From Hathewaya limosa (GTDB lineage: Bacteria; Bacillota; Clostridia; Clostridiales; Clostridiaceae): a stretch of DNA of 64,000 bases. The stretch is from assembly GCF_030815255.1 (NCBI RefSeq), contig NZ_JAUSWN010000014.1:1-64000 (forward strand), written 5' to 3'. Below, in pieces: positions 35,565 to 45,325 of this stretch (position 1 is its first letter; each line of letters opens with the position of its first letter). The notes below the pieces were generated by a model. It was not told the DNA's origin. It searched no databases and saw nothing but the letters and a program-made list of their open reading frames with translations. The position numbers and the translations under genes were made by a program.

Positions 35565-35999
35565 TTATATGTAATACATAATAATGTCTTCTTGGTTTTC
35601 TTTATATTTTTGTGCTAAAAATTCTAAGGTAATTTCATCAGTAAAATCATTAATAGTCTTATTTAACTTTTTCCATAAATTTTCTGCAATACATTTATCT
35701 AAATTATCCATATTATGTTCTTCTACATTAACAGCTCTTATTTCTCCTTCTACTACTCTTAATATTTCACCTATGGTTATCTCTTTAGCCCCTTTAACTA
35801 ATGTATATCCACCTTGAGCACCTTTTACTCCCTTTATTAACCCACCCTTTCTCAATAAAGAAAATATTTGTTCCAGATATCTTTCAGATATACTTTGTCT
35901 TTCGCAAATACTTTTTAAGGTTACCTTATCTTTTTCTGAATAAATAGCCAGGTCTACCATGGCCTTTATTCCATATATACCTTTAGTTGAAATTTTCAT
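35565..35999 (-). CDS. cymR: Rrf2-family regulator, CymR type
   Basis: The 144-residue protein is a winged-helix Rrf2 repressor: MKISTKGIYGIKAMVDLA, ISERYLEQIFSLLRKGGL and the wing GAQGGYTL. It lacks the iron-sulfur cysteine triad of IscR (the single late cysteine in KCIAEN is isolated), which favours CymR, the master repressor of cysteine metabolism. Location directly before cysK supports this. It has its own sigma-A promoter. Confidence 0.9.
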   Translation of the reverse strand: MKISTKGIYGIKAMVDLAIYSEKDKVTLKSICERQSISERYLEQIFSLLRKGGLIKGVKGAQGGYTLVKGAKEITIGEILRVVEGEIRAVNVEEHNMDNLDKCIAENLWKKLNKTINDFTDEITLEFLAQKYKENQEDIIMYYI

Positions 36000-36075
36000 A
36001 ATTAATTCATTTTCTCCCGTTATTTTTATATCATTTTCCTATAGATTTACTAGGTTTTATGTTTTAATTAAAATT

Positions 36076-36104
36076 ATTTTATAGCACACATTGCCTAAAG
36101 TCAA
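36076..36104 (-). promoter_or_regulatory. cymR-cysK promoter
   Basis: On the minus strand TTGACT (36099-36104), 17 bp and TAAAAT (36076-36081). Transcription would start about 70 nt before the cymR start codon. I did not find a convincing CymR box. Confidence 0.7.
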
Positions 36105-36140
36105 CAAAAAATTTTATTTATTCTCAAAATTTTTAAAAAA

Positions 36141-36176
36141 GATTACTTGTAAATATGGATTAACTTACAAGTAACC
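36141..36176 (-). terminator. Terminator of the lone ABC-2 permease gene
   Basis: TTACTTGTAA (36143-36152) pairs with 36165-36174 and six T follow on the minus strand. It is 14 bp beyond the stop codon at 36190. Confidence 0.85.
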
Positions 36177-36189
36177 TTTATAACAAATT

Positions 36190-36945
36190 CTATTTCTTAT
36201 TTGCATCATATTTATTATTTATTTTACCAAAGAACAATATCAATCCCACTATAGCAAAAATCAGTGTATATACCCCCAAAATTTTCAAACTATTACCTGT
36301 TGATAAACTTAAGCCATTCCAACTATACTGCATTAACTTAACTGCATGAGTTGTTGGAAGTACATATGCTACCTTTCTTGCACCTTCATTCATAATTTCT
36401 ATTGGAAAAGTAAATCCTCCAAGGGTAATTAAAATAACATATATTATCATATATCCAAACATATGAATATTATTAAAAACTAAAGTTAAACAGTAACACA
36501 TTAAAAAAGACAAAGTATATGCACTAATAACATTTATAAAATTAGTTCCAGTAAAACTCACATTAAAGACAAGTTTAGATAATCCTAGTAACACTAAAGA
36601 TGATATTAAGGTAACTATAAATACAGAAACCATGTTAGCTAAAATAAACTTAAATTTTCCTTTTTTTCTATGAAGAATTGTATCTGTATCTATGTTTTCC
36701 TTTCTCCATATAAAGGCCTTATTAACTCTATCAACTGTAATTATTAACATATTCATAAATATCATCATAAACAAGCAAAAATTATGATTTTCAATTTTTA
36801 CTCCATTTAACATCATAGGATCTTTAATAAATATTATTTCTAAAGTATAAAGAAGAAAAACCACTGCCATAACAAAAACAGATATAAATTTTTGATCCCT
36901 TATTTTTGTAAACTCCTCTTTTAATAAAGTATTAAAAGATTTCAT
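36190..36945 (-). CDS. ABC-2-type permease, standalone
   Basis: The 251-residue protein has six hydrophobic segments and an ABC-2 transporter pattern, with the typical N-terminal amphipathic start (FNTLLKEEFTKIRDQKF) and the LPTTHAVKLMQYS segment in the last third. It probably belongs to an exporter. A terminator separates it from the ABC operon upstream, so it has its own transcript, and no ATPase gene is beside it; it may use the ATPase at 37775. The ATG follows GGGGAG. Substrate unknown. Confidence 0.8.
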   Translation of the reverse strand: MKSFNTLLKEEFTKIRDQKFISVFVMAVVFLLYTLEIIFIKDPMMLNGVKIENHNFCLFMMIFMNMLIITVDRVNKAFIWRKENIDTDTILHRKKGKFKFILANMVSVFIVTLISSLVLLGLSKLVFNVSFTGTNFINVISAYTLSFLMCYCLTLVFNNIHMFGYMIIYVILITLGGFTFPIEIMNEGARKVAYVLPTTHAVKLMQYSWNGLSLSTGNSLKILGVYTLIFAIVGLILFFGKINNKYDANKK

Positions 36946-37057
36946 TTCAATCTCCCCATTCTTTTAAAATTTGTGTTTCATTGTATTCTCTTTATACTTA
37001 TATGTTATTCTTATGCTATTAATTTGGTTATACCTATATGTAAAGACCATAATAAAT

Positions 37058-37094
37058 AAAAAACTATCTAAAAATAAACCTTAGATAGTTTTTT
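37058..37094 (-). terminator. Terminator of the ABC export operon
   Basis: Perfect 14-nt arms (37058-37071 and 37081-37094, core ACTATCTAA) with a T-run on the minus strand, 23 bp beyond the stop at 37117. Confidence 0.88.
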
Positions 37095-37116
37095 GAATAA
37101 AATATTATATTTTAAC

Positions 37117-37782
37117 CTAATTTATTTTGTTAAACTTAAATTGTGCGACCCAAAACAACACAAATGAATATACTAAAGGTTTTATGCCATATATTAAAAC
37201 TTCCTTTATTCCCAATACATCAAAATTGGAGAAAAATATGTTTAAAATTCCTAGATGTTTTCCTTTAGTAAGCGTTCCTATAATACTATATCCCACTAAT
37301 ATAACTATAGAGAATGCACAATTAGATGTTAATACTATGGATAAAAAACCTAAAGCTGAAAAAAACAATCCTTCTATTAAAAATTGAACATATAAGTTCA
37401 ACCATACATTTTCTTTTGTTATAAGTTGAATCGATAGTACATATAACAAAACTGAAATAGCGTATACTATATAAAAAATTAAAACTCGTTTTATTCCAAG
37501 CTCTTTTCGTTTAACTGGATAAGTAAAAATAACTTCATATCCACCCTCTTGTATTATATCAACAAATAAGAATATACTAATCCAACCTGCACTCATTGGT
37601 ACAAAGGTTTCTGAGATTTCTAATATATGCATCCATTTTTGGGGATCATTTAAATATGCCCTTAGAAATATACAAGATACTATACACATAAGAAAAGGAA
37701 AAACAATATTCACACCTAAATTTTTCACATCAAACTCTAAATTATTTATCAACATACTCTTGGATTTATAACAACTATTCAT
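37117..37782 (-). CDS. ABC export permease subunit
   Basis: The 221-residue protein has about six membrane segments and no recognisable soluble domain. Its gene overlaps the ATPase gene by eight bases and is preceded by GGGAGAAG, so it is the small permease of this three-gene exporter. TYPVKRKELGIKRVL, a basic loop after the second helix, resembles the cytoplasmic coupling loop of ABC-2 permeases. Substrate unknown. Confidence 0.78.
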   Translation of the reverse strand: MNSCYKSKSMLINNLEFDVKNLGVNIVFPFLMCIVSCIFLRAYLNDPQKWMHILEISETFVPMSAGWISIFLFVDIIQEGGYEVIFTYPVKRKELGIKRVLIFYIVYAISVLLYVLSIQLITKENVWLNLYVQFLIEGLFFSALGFLSIVLTSNCAFSIVILVGYSIIGTLTKGKHLGILNIFFSNFDVLGIKEVLIYGIKPLVYSFVLFWVAQFKFNKIN

Positions 37783-38647
37783 CTATACTTCTCCCTGTAA
37801 TATAAAGATAGGCCTCTTCTAAAGTAGGGGAAATCTTAATAGCACCTTTAGGTATAAATGGACTTTGTTCTTTAATTAAAAATCTTACTTTATAACCTTC
37901 TGATAGTGTTTTTAATGAAATTATTTTTACCTCACCAGAAATTTCATCAACTTCTTCCTTAGGCATTTGTATTTCAAAAACTTTATCCTGAGCCTTTTTT
38001 AATATATCTATCATACTTCCAGTAAATAGGATTTTACCTTTTTCAAGTATTGCTAGTTTATCACAAGTAGCTTCAATATCTTCAATTATATGCGTTGATA
38101 TTATAACTATTTTATCCTTACTTATATCTTTAAGCATATTTCTAAATTGTATTCTGTTTTCTGGATCTAATCCAGCCGTAGGTTCATCTACTACAAGAAT
38201 ACGTGGATTTCCTAAAATAGCTTGTGCTATTCCAACTCTCCTTATCATTCCCCCTGAAAGTTCCTGAACTTTCTTTTCTCTATCCGGTTCTAAATTAAGT
38301 TTTTTAATAACATAATCAACTTGTTCTTTAACATTTTCCACACCTTTCATTATTGCCATATGCTCTAAAGCTTCTTCAACCTTTAATCTTTTATACATTG
38401 AAAAATGTTGTGGAAGATATCCTATAATTTTTCTTACTTTCTCTCCATTTTTCCAGTCAATATCTCCATAAGCTATAGTTCCTTCTTGTATAGGCAATAA
38501 AGTAGTTATTGTTCTCATTAAAGTAGTCTTTCCTGCTCCATTAGGACCTAAGAGTCCAAACATTCCATTTCCTATACTTAAATTCACATTTTTTAAGGCA
38601 TTACACTTACCATAATTTTTACTAACTCCTTTAATTTGTAATTCCAT
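37775..38647 (-). CDS. ABC transporter ATP-binding protein
   Basis: The 290-residue ATPase has Walker A GPNGAGKTT, Q-loop YLPQHFSMYKRL, signature LSGGMIRRV, Walker B ILVVDEPTAGLDPE and the switch histidine in STHIIEDIE. The last 75 residues form a C-terminal domain common in drug or peptide exporters of this type. It sits between the large permease with the extracytoplasmic domain and the small permease. Substrate unknown. Confidence 0.93.
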   Translation of the reverse strand: MELQIKGVSKNYGKCNALKNVNLSIGNGMFGLLGPNGAGKTTLMRTITTLLPIQEGTIAYGDIDWKNGEKVRKIIGYLPQHFSMYKRLKVEEALEHMAIMKGVENVKEQVDYVIKKLNLEPDREKKVQELSGGMIRRVGIAQAILGNPRILVVDEPTAGLDPENRIQFRNMLKDISKDKIVIISTHIIEDIEATCDKLAILEKGKILFTGSMIDILKKAQDKVFEIQMPKEEVDEISGEVKIISLKTLSEGYKVRFLIKEQSPFIPKGAIKISPTLEEAYLYITGRSIDE

Positions 38648-38672
38648 AAGAAAATTCCCCCAAATATATATT

Positions 38673-40736
38673 CTATTTTTTTAACAAAGTATTTACTTCC
38701 ATACTCACCTTTTTTATATCTATATTTTTTTCCTTACTAGCTTTAATTAGCACTTTTAAAACTTCATTAAATTTGTCATCATCTTTCTTTCTTATGGTAG
38801 TTACTAGGGCTTTTTCAAGATTATATTTAACGCCATCTCTATTACTTGATTGTGACTCTCCCTCAATTTTACCTTGTAAGAATCCTACATCATTATTAAT
38901 CTTTATATTCTCTTGATCTCTTAGTGACATAATTATTAGATCTTTTATATATTGTTGATCCTCATTTTTTATAGCTTGTCTTAAATAATTACCTAAAATA
39001 TTGTTTTCTATATCTTCCTCATTAAATGGTATCGTTGTTGTATCATTATCAACTTTAACGATTAATATATCATTATCTCTAAAAATGTCATCTCCTAGTG
39101 AAGAACCTTCATCATAAATAGGCATAAATAAAATTTTCTTTATGTTGCTAAGTCCCTCTATATCTAAATCAAACTTTTTATTTAACTTATCTACACTATT
39201 ATCATACTTATCTATAAATTTTTTAGCATTTTCTCTTGAATTTTCTTGTATACTTGGATAACAGTAAGTTATATTTTTATACTTATCCTCTGTAATCATT
39301 CCTCTATATAGTGTAACTCCCTTACAATTTGTTCCTTTAAATTGATTTGATCCTACAGATTCTAAATTACTATATACCTTTTTATTTCCTTCTATATTAA
39401 CTGTAAAATCAGCTTTATAACTTAAATCATTTGTAAATAATCCACTATTATTAAAGTCTGTCATAGATGGGGCTATAATATTACTAGGATAATAATTAAA
39501 ATAATTTGGTAGAATAATCATATCCTTATTTACACTAAATAATGGTGATGATTCATTATCATATATAAACGTAATCTCTTTACTTTCTCCCTTTTTTAAG
39601 GACTTATCTAATAAAACCGTAATAAAATCTCCATCTCTCTTAAATGTTAAAGCTTTATTAGTATCATCTAAAACTTTTTTTATATTAAATCCGTTATACA
39701 ATGAAAATTGTAAGCTCTTTAGATTTTCTCTAGGCATAATATACATTTTAGTTTCAAATTCTTCAGTCTTATCTTCACGCAAAATAATGTTACATTTTTT
39801 TATATCAAATTTGACAGTATTTTCTGAAAATTGTTTGTTCAAACTATAATAAATAACGTCTTTTTTTTCTCCGTCACCAAAATATATTAAAGATTTTACA
39901 GTTGGTAAATTTCTTTTATATATATTAAATGTTGGTACAACTATGCCTATGGTAATCAATACTATTGCTATACTAGATTTTTTACTATTAATTAAATTAA
40001 TAATCAATAATATAGATAATCCTACCATAAAAATTAAAACTCTTTGTACTAAATTGAACCCTTGTATTGGCATACCTGTCATGATATTAATACCAGAATT
40101 AATGTCATACTGTCCTAAATTTAAAAAATATTGAACTGCCCTTAAATCTAAACTAACAATATCTACAATACTCTTAAATATATATCCATTTAACGGAATA
40201 GATGTGAACCATATAATCAGCATAAGAAGATAAGATATTTTACTTTTAACAATGTAACCTATTATCATACCTATTATAGCTTCTATAAACAATGATAATA
40301 AATAATATATAATAAAATACATTATGCTTTGTTTATAAAATATACTAGGAGCGCCCTTAATTGCAGAACATATAAATATACTAATCATACAGAAAAATAT
40401 AACTGACAGTATTAAGCTAAGTAGAGTTAATAATTTTCCTATTAATTTAATAATCTTACCTCTATAAATAGAAAAAAATACCTCATCTAAATTATATTGT
40501 TGTTCTTCTTTAGCTAAATAAAATCCTAAAACCATAAATAAAAGCATAAGAACCATTGGCACAAAACTACTTGCTCGTAAAACATCCCAAATTTCATATT
40601 CAAAAAATATACTGGTAACATACACATACCAACAATATATGCAAATTATAGGAATAATAAATTTAATTGCTTTAATTCTAAAAATATTTTTAAATTCTAT
40701 TTTTATACAATTAAATATACTTCTAATGGAATTCAT
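38673..40736 (-). CDS. ABC-2 permease fused to a large extracytoplasmic domain
   Basis: The 687-residue protein has about seven membrane segments in the first 280 residues. About 400 hydrophilic residues follow, rich in beta strands at first (KFDIKKCNIILRED, FEVKM-like blocks, KGESKEITFIYDN) and helical at the end. This layout recalls clostridial and bacillar ABC permeases fused to an M1-aminopeptidase-like domain, but I see no HEXXH zinc motif, so any such domain is inactive here. It is the first gene of the operon, with an AGGGGGAAAGG site. It may bind an extracellular ligand or antimicrobial peptide. Confidence 0.78.
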   Translation of the reverse strand: MNSIRSIFNCIKIEFKNIFRIKAIKFIIPIICIYCWYVYVTSIFFEYEIWDVLRASSFVPMVLMLLFMVLGFYLAKEEQQYNLDEVFFSIYRGKIIKLIGKLLTLLSLILSVIFFCMISIFICSAIKGAPSIFYKQSIMYFIIYYLLSLFIEAIIGMIIGYIVKSKISYLLMLIIWFTSIPLNGYIFKSIVDIVSLDLRAVQYFLNLGQYDINSGINIMTGMPIQGFNLVQRVLIFMVGLSILLIINLINSKKSSIAIVLITIGIVVPTFNIYKRNLPTVKSLIYFGDGEKKDVIYYSLNKQFSENTVKFDIKKCNIILREDKTEEFETKMYIMPRENLKSLQFSLYNGFNIKKVLDDTNKALTFKRDGDFITVLLDKSLKKGESKEITFIYDNESSPLFSVNKDMIILPNYFNYYPSNIIAPSMTDFNNSGLFTNDLSYKADFTVNIEGNKKVYSNLESVGSNQFKGTNCKGVTLYRGMITEDKYKNITYCYPSIQENSRENAKKFIDKYDNSVDKLNKKFDLDIEGLSNIKKILFMPIYDEGSSLGDDIFRDNDILIVKVDNDTTTIPFNEEDIENNILGNYLRQAIKNEDQQYIKDLIIMSLRDQENIKINNDVGFLQGKIEGESQSSNRDGVKYNLEKALVTTIRKKDDDKFNEVLKVLIKASKEKNIDIKKVSMEVNTLLKK

Positions 40737-40948
40737 GTTCCTTTCCCCCTAAATAATTAATTAAACATATTATAAATTTAATACTGCTCAATAAGTCCTA
40801 TCCTCTTATGTTTTTGAAATTCACTTCTACAACTTCATAATACTGATTTCTTATTTTAGTTAATTATACTTATTATATACTTATAATATATATTTTAACA
40901 TTTAAAACTATTTTTGTTGTATATTTTTTATTTATAGTACGTAGAAAT

Positions 40949-40994
40949 AAAAGGAGTTACAGTTTATATTTTTCAATAAACCATAACTCCTTTT
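40949..40994 (-). terminator. Terminator of the CopZ-like gene
   Basis: AAAAGGAGTTA (40949-40959) pairs with 40984-40994, with a second inner stem GTTTAT/ATAAAC. It lies 25 bp beyond the CopZ-like stop codon; the T-run on the minus side is short. Confidence 0.8.
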
Positions 40995-41018
40995 AACAGA
41001 TAAAATTATCTTGTAAAA

Positions 41019-41234
41019 TTATAAGGTTTTTATTTCCCTAACATCAAATCCTAAATCTTCTATCTCATTTTTTATTATTTCATCTGTCACACTTCCATCA
41101 GTACTAAATTCAGCTAGATTTTGACTTAACTTAACTTGTACATCTGATGTACCACTAATTTGTGAAAGTGCATTTGTAACACGTTTAACACAATGGTCAC
41201 AACTCATACCATCAATTAGAACTATTTTTTTCAT
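41019..41234 (-). CDS. CopZ-like heavy-metal-associated protein
   Basis: The 71-residue protein has an HMA ferredoxin-like domain with the metal site GMSCDHC (Cys12 and Cys15) and the usual C-terminal EDLGFDV. It probably carries copper or a similar soft metal. No copper ATPase or CsoR-type regulator is adjacent, so the partner lies elsewhere. The ATG follows AAGGAGT. It is a small single-gene unit 62 bp downstream of the nucleoside hydrolase gene. Confidence 0.9.
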   Translation of the reverse strand: MKKIVLIDGMSCDHCVKRVTNALSQISGTSDVQVKLSQNLAEFSTDGSVTDEIIKNEIEDLGFDVREIKTL

Positions 41235-41296
41235 ATTAACACTCCTTTATAACTTTTTTACATTATTATAAATAAAGAATGAAAATCTATTATAGT

Positions 41297-42226
41297 TTAA
41301 TTATACTTCTTTATAGACTCTTTTACCAACTTAGAGAATTTATCCCTATCAACTTCTACTGCTACCTCTGCATTACATTGTTTTCCAGAAACACTATATA
41401 TGTCAACAACTGTCTTTCCTCTTGTTATTTCCCCTTGAGTTTCTATATCTACATGATATTTCTTTGTTTTTACTATAGATTCATCAATAACATATGATAA
41501 AGCACATGGATCATGCATTATTATGCCGTCAAAACCACAATTAGCATAGAATGGTTTTACAAAGTCGAATATTTCCGCGGCAATTTTCCCCTTTTCACCA
41601 TATTGTTCAATTTCTCTTATTTCATCTTCATATAATTTAGCTTGATGAGTAGCATCTAACCCTACCATGACTAAGTTTAAACCTGCCTCAAATACTATTC
41701 TAGCAGCTTCTGGATCGGCATAAATATTGAACTCTGCTGATGGTGTATCATTTCCACCATTTATTGCACCGCCCATTATTACTAATCTTTTTATCTTTTC
41801 TTTTACATCTGGATATCTTAATAATAATGTAGCTATGTTAGTTAAAGGACCTATAGCTACAATCTCTAATTCACCATTGCAAGCCATTGCTTCTTCATAT
41901 ATAGTATCTACAGCGTTCTTTTCATAGAACTTCTTATCTGTTTCAGGTAATACTGTATTTCCTATTCCTGACTCACCATGAACAAAGTCTGCTAAGAATA
42001 TCTCTCTTTGCATTGGTCTTATAGATCCTCTAGCAACCTTAACATCTTTTCCTAAAAAACTTACTAATCTTAAAGCATTATTAGAAACCTTTTCAATTGT
42101 TTGATTTCCTGAAACTGTTGTTATAGCTCGTACATCTAATTTATCACAAACTAATCCCATCATTATAGCGATAGTATCATCTGTACCTGGATCACAATCT
42201 ATTATTATTGGCTTTCTTTTATTCAT
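41297..42226 (-). CDS. Nucleoside hydrolase (third copy)
   Basis: The 309-residue protein has the calcium cluster IIDCDPGTDDTIA at the N-terminus and MHDPCALSYVIDES in the C-terminal region with the catalytic-type histidine. It cleaves nucleosides to base and ribose. It lies at the end of the nucleoside uptake operon, separated from the other hydrolase gene by a terminator-like hairpin, so it may be expressed at a lower level by read-through. The start follows AGAGGTG. Confidence 0.92.
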   Translation of the reverse strand: MNKRKPIIIDCDPGTDDTIAIMMGLVCDKLDVRAITTVSGNQTIEKVSNNALRLVSFLGKDVKVARGSIRPMQREIFLADFVHGESGIGNTVLPETDKKFYEKNAVDTIYEEAMACNGELEIVAIGPLTNIATLLLRYPDVKEKIKRLVIMGGAINGGNDTPSAEFNIYADPEAARIVFEAGLNLVMVGLDATHQAKLYEDEIREIEQYGEKGKIAAEIFDFVKPFYANCGFDGIIMHDPCALSYVIDESIVKTKKYHVDIETQGEITRGKTVVDIYSVSGKQCNAEVAVEVDRDKFSKLVKESIKKYN

Positions 42227-42278
42227 TTTAATTACACCTCTTTATGTTTTTTTAATGAACCTAGTCTTATTTATTTTC

Positions 42279-42312
42279 AAAAAAGGCGACTTTTTAATTA
42301 AGCCGCCTTTTA
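42279..42312 (-). terminator. Terminator or attenuating hairpin between two nucleoside hydrolase genes
   Basis: GGCGACTT (42285-42292) pairs with AAGCCGCC (42300-42307) with one mismatch, flanked by A and T runs, giving a T-rich tail on the minus strand. Confidence 0.7.
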
Positions 42313-42348
42313 TTTATATAAAACTTTTATATCCCAATATGTTCAGTA

Positions 42349-43287
42349 TTATCTTAAGTTTTTAACCGCATCATATATCATTTGAATAAATTTTTCTCTA
42401 TCGATATTAAATGCAACGTCCGCATTTTTCTCTTTCTTTGAAATGTCATTATAATCAACAACTGTAGCCCCTAAGGTAAATTCACCTTTTGTCTCTATTT
42501 CTACATGACACTTTTTAGTCTCTATAATGCTTGGATCTATAACATAAGCTACTGCACATGGATCATGTAATGGCGCCCCTTTAAAACCGAATCTTTCGTC
42601 TTTATGAAAAATTGCAAAGAAATCTAGTAATTCAGCAACTAACTTACCTGTAGCATTACTTAAACCTCTAAACTTCTCTATATCTTCATCATAAACCTGA
42701 GCCTTATGTGTAACATCTAATCCACACATTACAATTGGTACCCCTGATTTAAATACTACATCTGCTGCTTCCGGATCAACAAGTATATTAAATTCAGCTG
42801 CTGGAGTCCAGTTACCCCCATCTGCTGCACCACCCATAAGAGATATTCTTTCTATTTTATCTCTTAACTCTGGATATGTTAATAAAAATGTAGCTATATT
42901 AGTTAAAGGTCCTGTAGGAATCAAAGTCACCTTTTCTTCACTATTTCTTAAAACATCTGCAATTACATCTACAGCTCTACGCTCACTAGCCTTAAAACTT
43001 GGCTCTGGTATATATGGTCCATCTAGTCCACTATCTCCATGAACCTCTGGTGCTATAATTAAATCCCTCATTAAAGGTTTTAGTGCCCCTTGTGCAACCT
43101 CTATGTCATCTCTACCTAAAAAACTTAAAACCCTTAATGCATTGTTTAAAGTTTTTTCTGGTGTTTGATTTCCAGCTGATGTTGTTACTGCTTTTACATC
43201 GATTTTTTCATTTCCTAAAGCCAACATTAATGCAATGGCATCATCATGTCCTGGATCGCAATCCATGATAACAGGAATTTTCTTCAT
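42349..43287 (-). CDS. Nucleoside hydrolase (second copy)
   Basis: The 312-residue protein has the standard nucleoside hydrolase start VIMDCDPGHDDAIAL and the C-terminal LHDPCAVAYVIDPS with the active-site histidine. It lies 12 bp downstream of the permease gene nupQ, clearly in the same operon, so nucleosides brought in by the transporter are cleaved at once to base and ribose. The start follows GGGGGAAG. Confidence 0.94.
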   Translation of the reverse strand: MKKIPVIMDCDPGHDDAIALMLALGNEKIDVKAVTTSAGNQTPEKTLNNALRVLSFLGRDDIEVAQGALKPLMRDLIIAPEVHGDSGLDGPYIPEPSFKASERRAVDVIADVLRNSEEKVTLIPTGPLTNIATFLLTYPELRDKIERISLMGGAADGGNWTPAAEFNILVDPEAADVVFKSGVPIVMCGLDVTHKAQVYDEDIEKFRGLSNATGKLVAELLDFFAIFHKDERFGFKGAPLHDPCAVAYVIDPSIIETKKCHVEIETKGEFTLGATVVDYNDISKKEKNADVAFNIDREKFIQMIYDAVKNLR

Positions 43288-43299
43288 AAGTTCTTCCCC

Positions 43300-44229
43300 C
43301 TAATTTTCTTTCTTTAACTTCTTTACTTTTTTAGATTTTTTTCTAGCATATACTACAAGTCCGATTATTGTAGCTATATAAGGTATCATTTGTACAAGTT
43401 CTGTTGGTATCTTCATAGATTGTAAAGAATTTGAAAGTGCATCTGCACAACCAAATAATAAAGATGTTAAAAAAGTTCCGATCGGTGTTGCTCCACCCAT
43501 GGCCTCTGCTGCTAAGGCGATAAATCCTCTACCTGCAGTCATATTCTTAGAAAACCATGATACATATCCCATTGACATATAAGCTCCACCAAATCCTGCA
43601 AGCATTCCACTTATAGCAAGAGCTATATATTTTATTTTAATTACATTTACGCCGACTGAAGCTGCTGCATTTTCATTTTCACCAACTGATCTTATTCTTA
43701 ATCCTAAAGGTGTCTTATATAGAAAATATGAAACTAAGCCAACAGCTATTAATCCTATATATGTAAGAACATTATGTCCTGATAAAATTGGTCCTATTAC
43801 TGGTATTTTATTAATTATAGGTATTACTATCTTAGGTAATACACCACTCTTTAGCGATGTTGATATTCCTTTATCTTGCGCAACTATATATAATAAGAAG
43901 ATTGTTCCTCCTGCAGCCATTAAGTTTATAGCTATACCTGTTAATATAATATCTGATTTTAAATTTAGAGAGAAATAAGCCATAACAATACCTATTATTC
44001 CCCCTATTATAACAGCTGCTAATAAACCAATCCATACACTGCCTGTCCCTGCGCTCACAATAACGCCTATTAAAGCTGAAATAAGCATTATACCTTCAAG
44101 AGCTATATTAATAACTCCTGCCTTATCTGATATTAATGCACCTAATGCTGCAAATAATATTGGGGTAGTAACTCTTAAGATGGAATATCCAAAACCAACT
44201 GAAAATACTATATTAAAAAATTCTTGCAT
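43300..44229 (-). CDS. nupQ: Nucleoside ABC transporter permease NupQ
   Basis: The 309-residue protein is a branched-chain-type (BPD_transp_2) permease with about eight hydrophobic helices; LISDKAGVINIALEGIM and the GENENAAASVGVN coupling loop are typical of the NupQ/YufQ group. With NupP it forms the membrane channel of a guanosine or general nucleoside importer. The gene follows nupP with a single base between stop and start. A GGGGGAAAA site precedes the ATG. Confidence 0.92.
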   Translation of the reverse strand: MQEFFNIVFSVGFGYSILRVTTPILFAALGALISDKAGVINIALEGIMLISALIGVIVSAGTGSVWIGLLAAVIIGGIIGIVMAYFSLNLKSDIILTGIAINLMAAGGTIFLLYIVAQDKGISTSLKSGVLPKIVIPIINKIPVIGPILSGHNVLTYIGLIAVGLVSYFLYKTPLGLRIRSVGENENAAASVGVNVIKIKYIALAISGMLAGFGGAYMSMGYVSWFSKNMTAGRGFIALAAEAMGGATPIGTFLTSLLFGCADALSNSLQSMKIPTELVQMIPYIATIIGLVVYARKKSKKVKKLKKEN

Positions 44230-44230
44230 C

Positions 44231-45325
44231 TTAGTTTTCCCCCTTTGTTCCAGTTGTAGTTTCTGTATTATTTGCTACACTTGTAGCATCTTTAAATGTT
44301 CTTTTTTGTTTCCAATAAGATAAGAAACTTTCTGCAGCTATAAGCATAATCATTACACCTTGAATAATTGATATAACTTCTGATTGAACATCTGTCATTC
44401 TAGACATTAAATCAGCACCTACTCTTAAATAAGCTAAGAATATTGCTCCAATTGGTACTAACAGTGGATTGTTCCTAGCTAAAATTGCAACTATAATACC
44501 ATCCCAACCATATCCCGGTAATGATTGCCATTGGAATCTTGAATACATTCCTAATACCTCTGTAGCTCCACCAATACCTGCAATAGCTCCACCAATTATT
44601 TGTGATAATATTATTACTTTAAATGTATTTATTCCTGAATAATGAGCGAATCTCTCATTTTCACCTGTCATTCTAATTTCATATCCCCACTTAGTTCTAT
44701 AAATAAAGAAATAAGTTAAGATAATCATAGCAACTACTATTATTAATCCTGTATGTACTCTCGTTTTTGGTATAAGTCCTGAAGCTAATTCTGCAGTTCT
44801 GTGGAATTTTAATGAAACCATTGCTCCTGCATCTGGATCTCTTAGAACATTATTTATTATAAACATTCCTAAATAAAGGAAGATATAGTTAAGCATTAAT
44901 GATGATACTAATTCAGTCGCCTGATATTTTGCTTTTAATATAGCCGGTATGGCACCTGCAATTGCACCTGTTACACCACCAATTAAAATAGCTACTATTG
45001 GATGAATACCAGCTGGCAATGCAACCTTGATTGCTATATATGACGCTGCTATACCACCAATAAAAAATGCACCTTCTGCTCCAAGATTAAATTGTTTAGC
45101 TTGATACATAATACTTACTGCTAATCCTGTAAATATTAATGGAATAGCCATCTCTATTACGTTACCAAAATGTCTTATTGTTTTAAGCGGTCCTACCAAG
45201 AATGCATTAATTGCAGTCATTGGTTCTTTACTTACGCTAAATATAATTATAAAAGCCAATAGTAGAGATAATCCTATAGCGACTAGGGTTCTTATTACCT
45301 CATACATCATATTTTTATTTTTCAT
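44231..45325 (-). CDS. nupP: Nucleoside ABC transporter permease NupP
   Basis: The 364-residue protein is the second permease of the nucleoside importer (NupP/YufP type), with about nine membrane segments, AKQFNLGAEGAFFIGGI and the coupling loop GENERFAHYSGINT. I start it at ATG 45325, seven bases after AGGAGGG; a longer frame would overlap the ATPase gene by 53 bp. The true overlap is 11 bp. Confidence 0.92.
   Translation of the reverse strand: MKNKNMMYEVIRTLVAIGLSLLLAFIIIFSVSKEPMTAINAFLVGPLKTIRHFGNVIEMAIPLIFTGLAVSIMYQAKQFNLGAEGAFFIGGIAASYIAIKVALPAGIHPIVAILIGGVTGAIAGAIPAILKAKYQATELVSSLMLNYIFLYLGMFIINNVLRDPDAGAMVSLKFHRTAELASGLIPKTRVHTGLIIVVAMIILTYFFIYRTKWGYEIRMTGENERFAHYSGINTFKVIILSQIIGGAIAGIGGATEVLGMYSRFQWQSLPGYGWDGIIVAILARNNPLLVPIGAIFLAYLRVGADLMSRMTDVQSEVISIIQGVMIMLIAAESFLSYWKQKRTFKDATSVANNTETTTGTKGEN

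Noticed and set aside
36000..36189. T-box or SAM riboswitch in front of cymR-cysK
   Set aside because: The leader is short (about 70 nt) and shows no T-box or SAM-riboswitch core.
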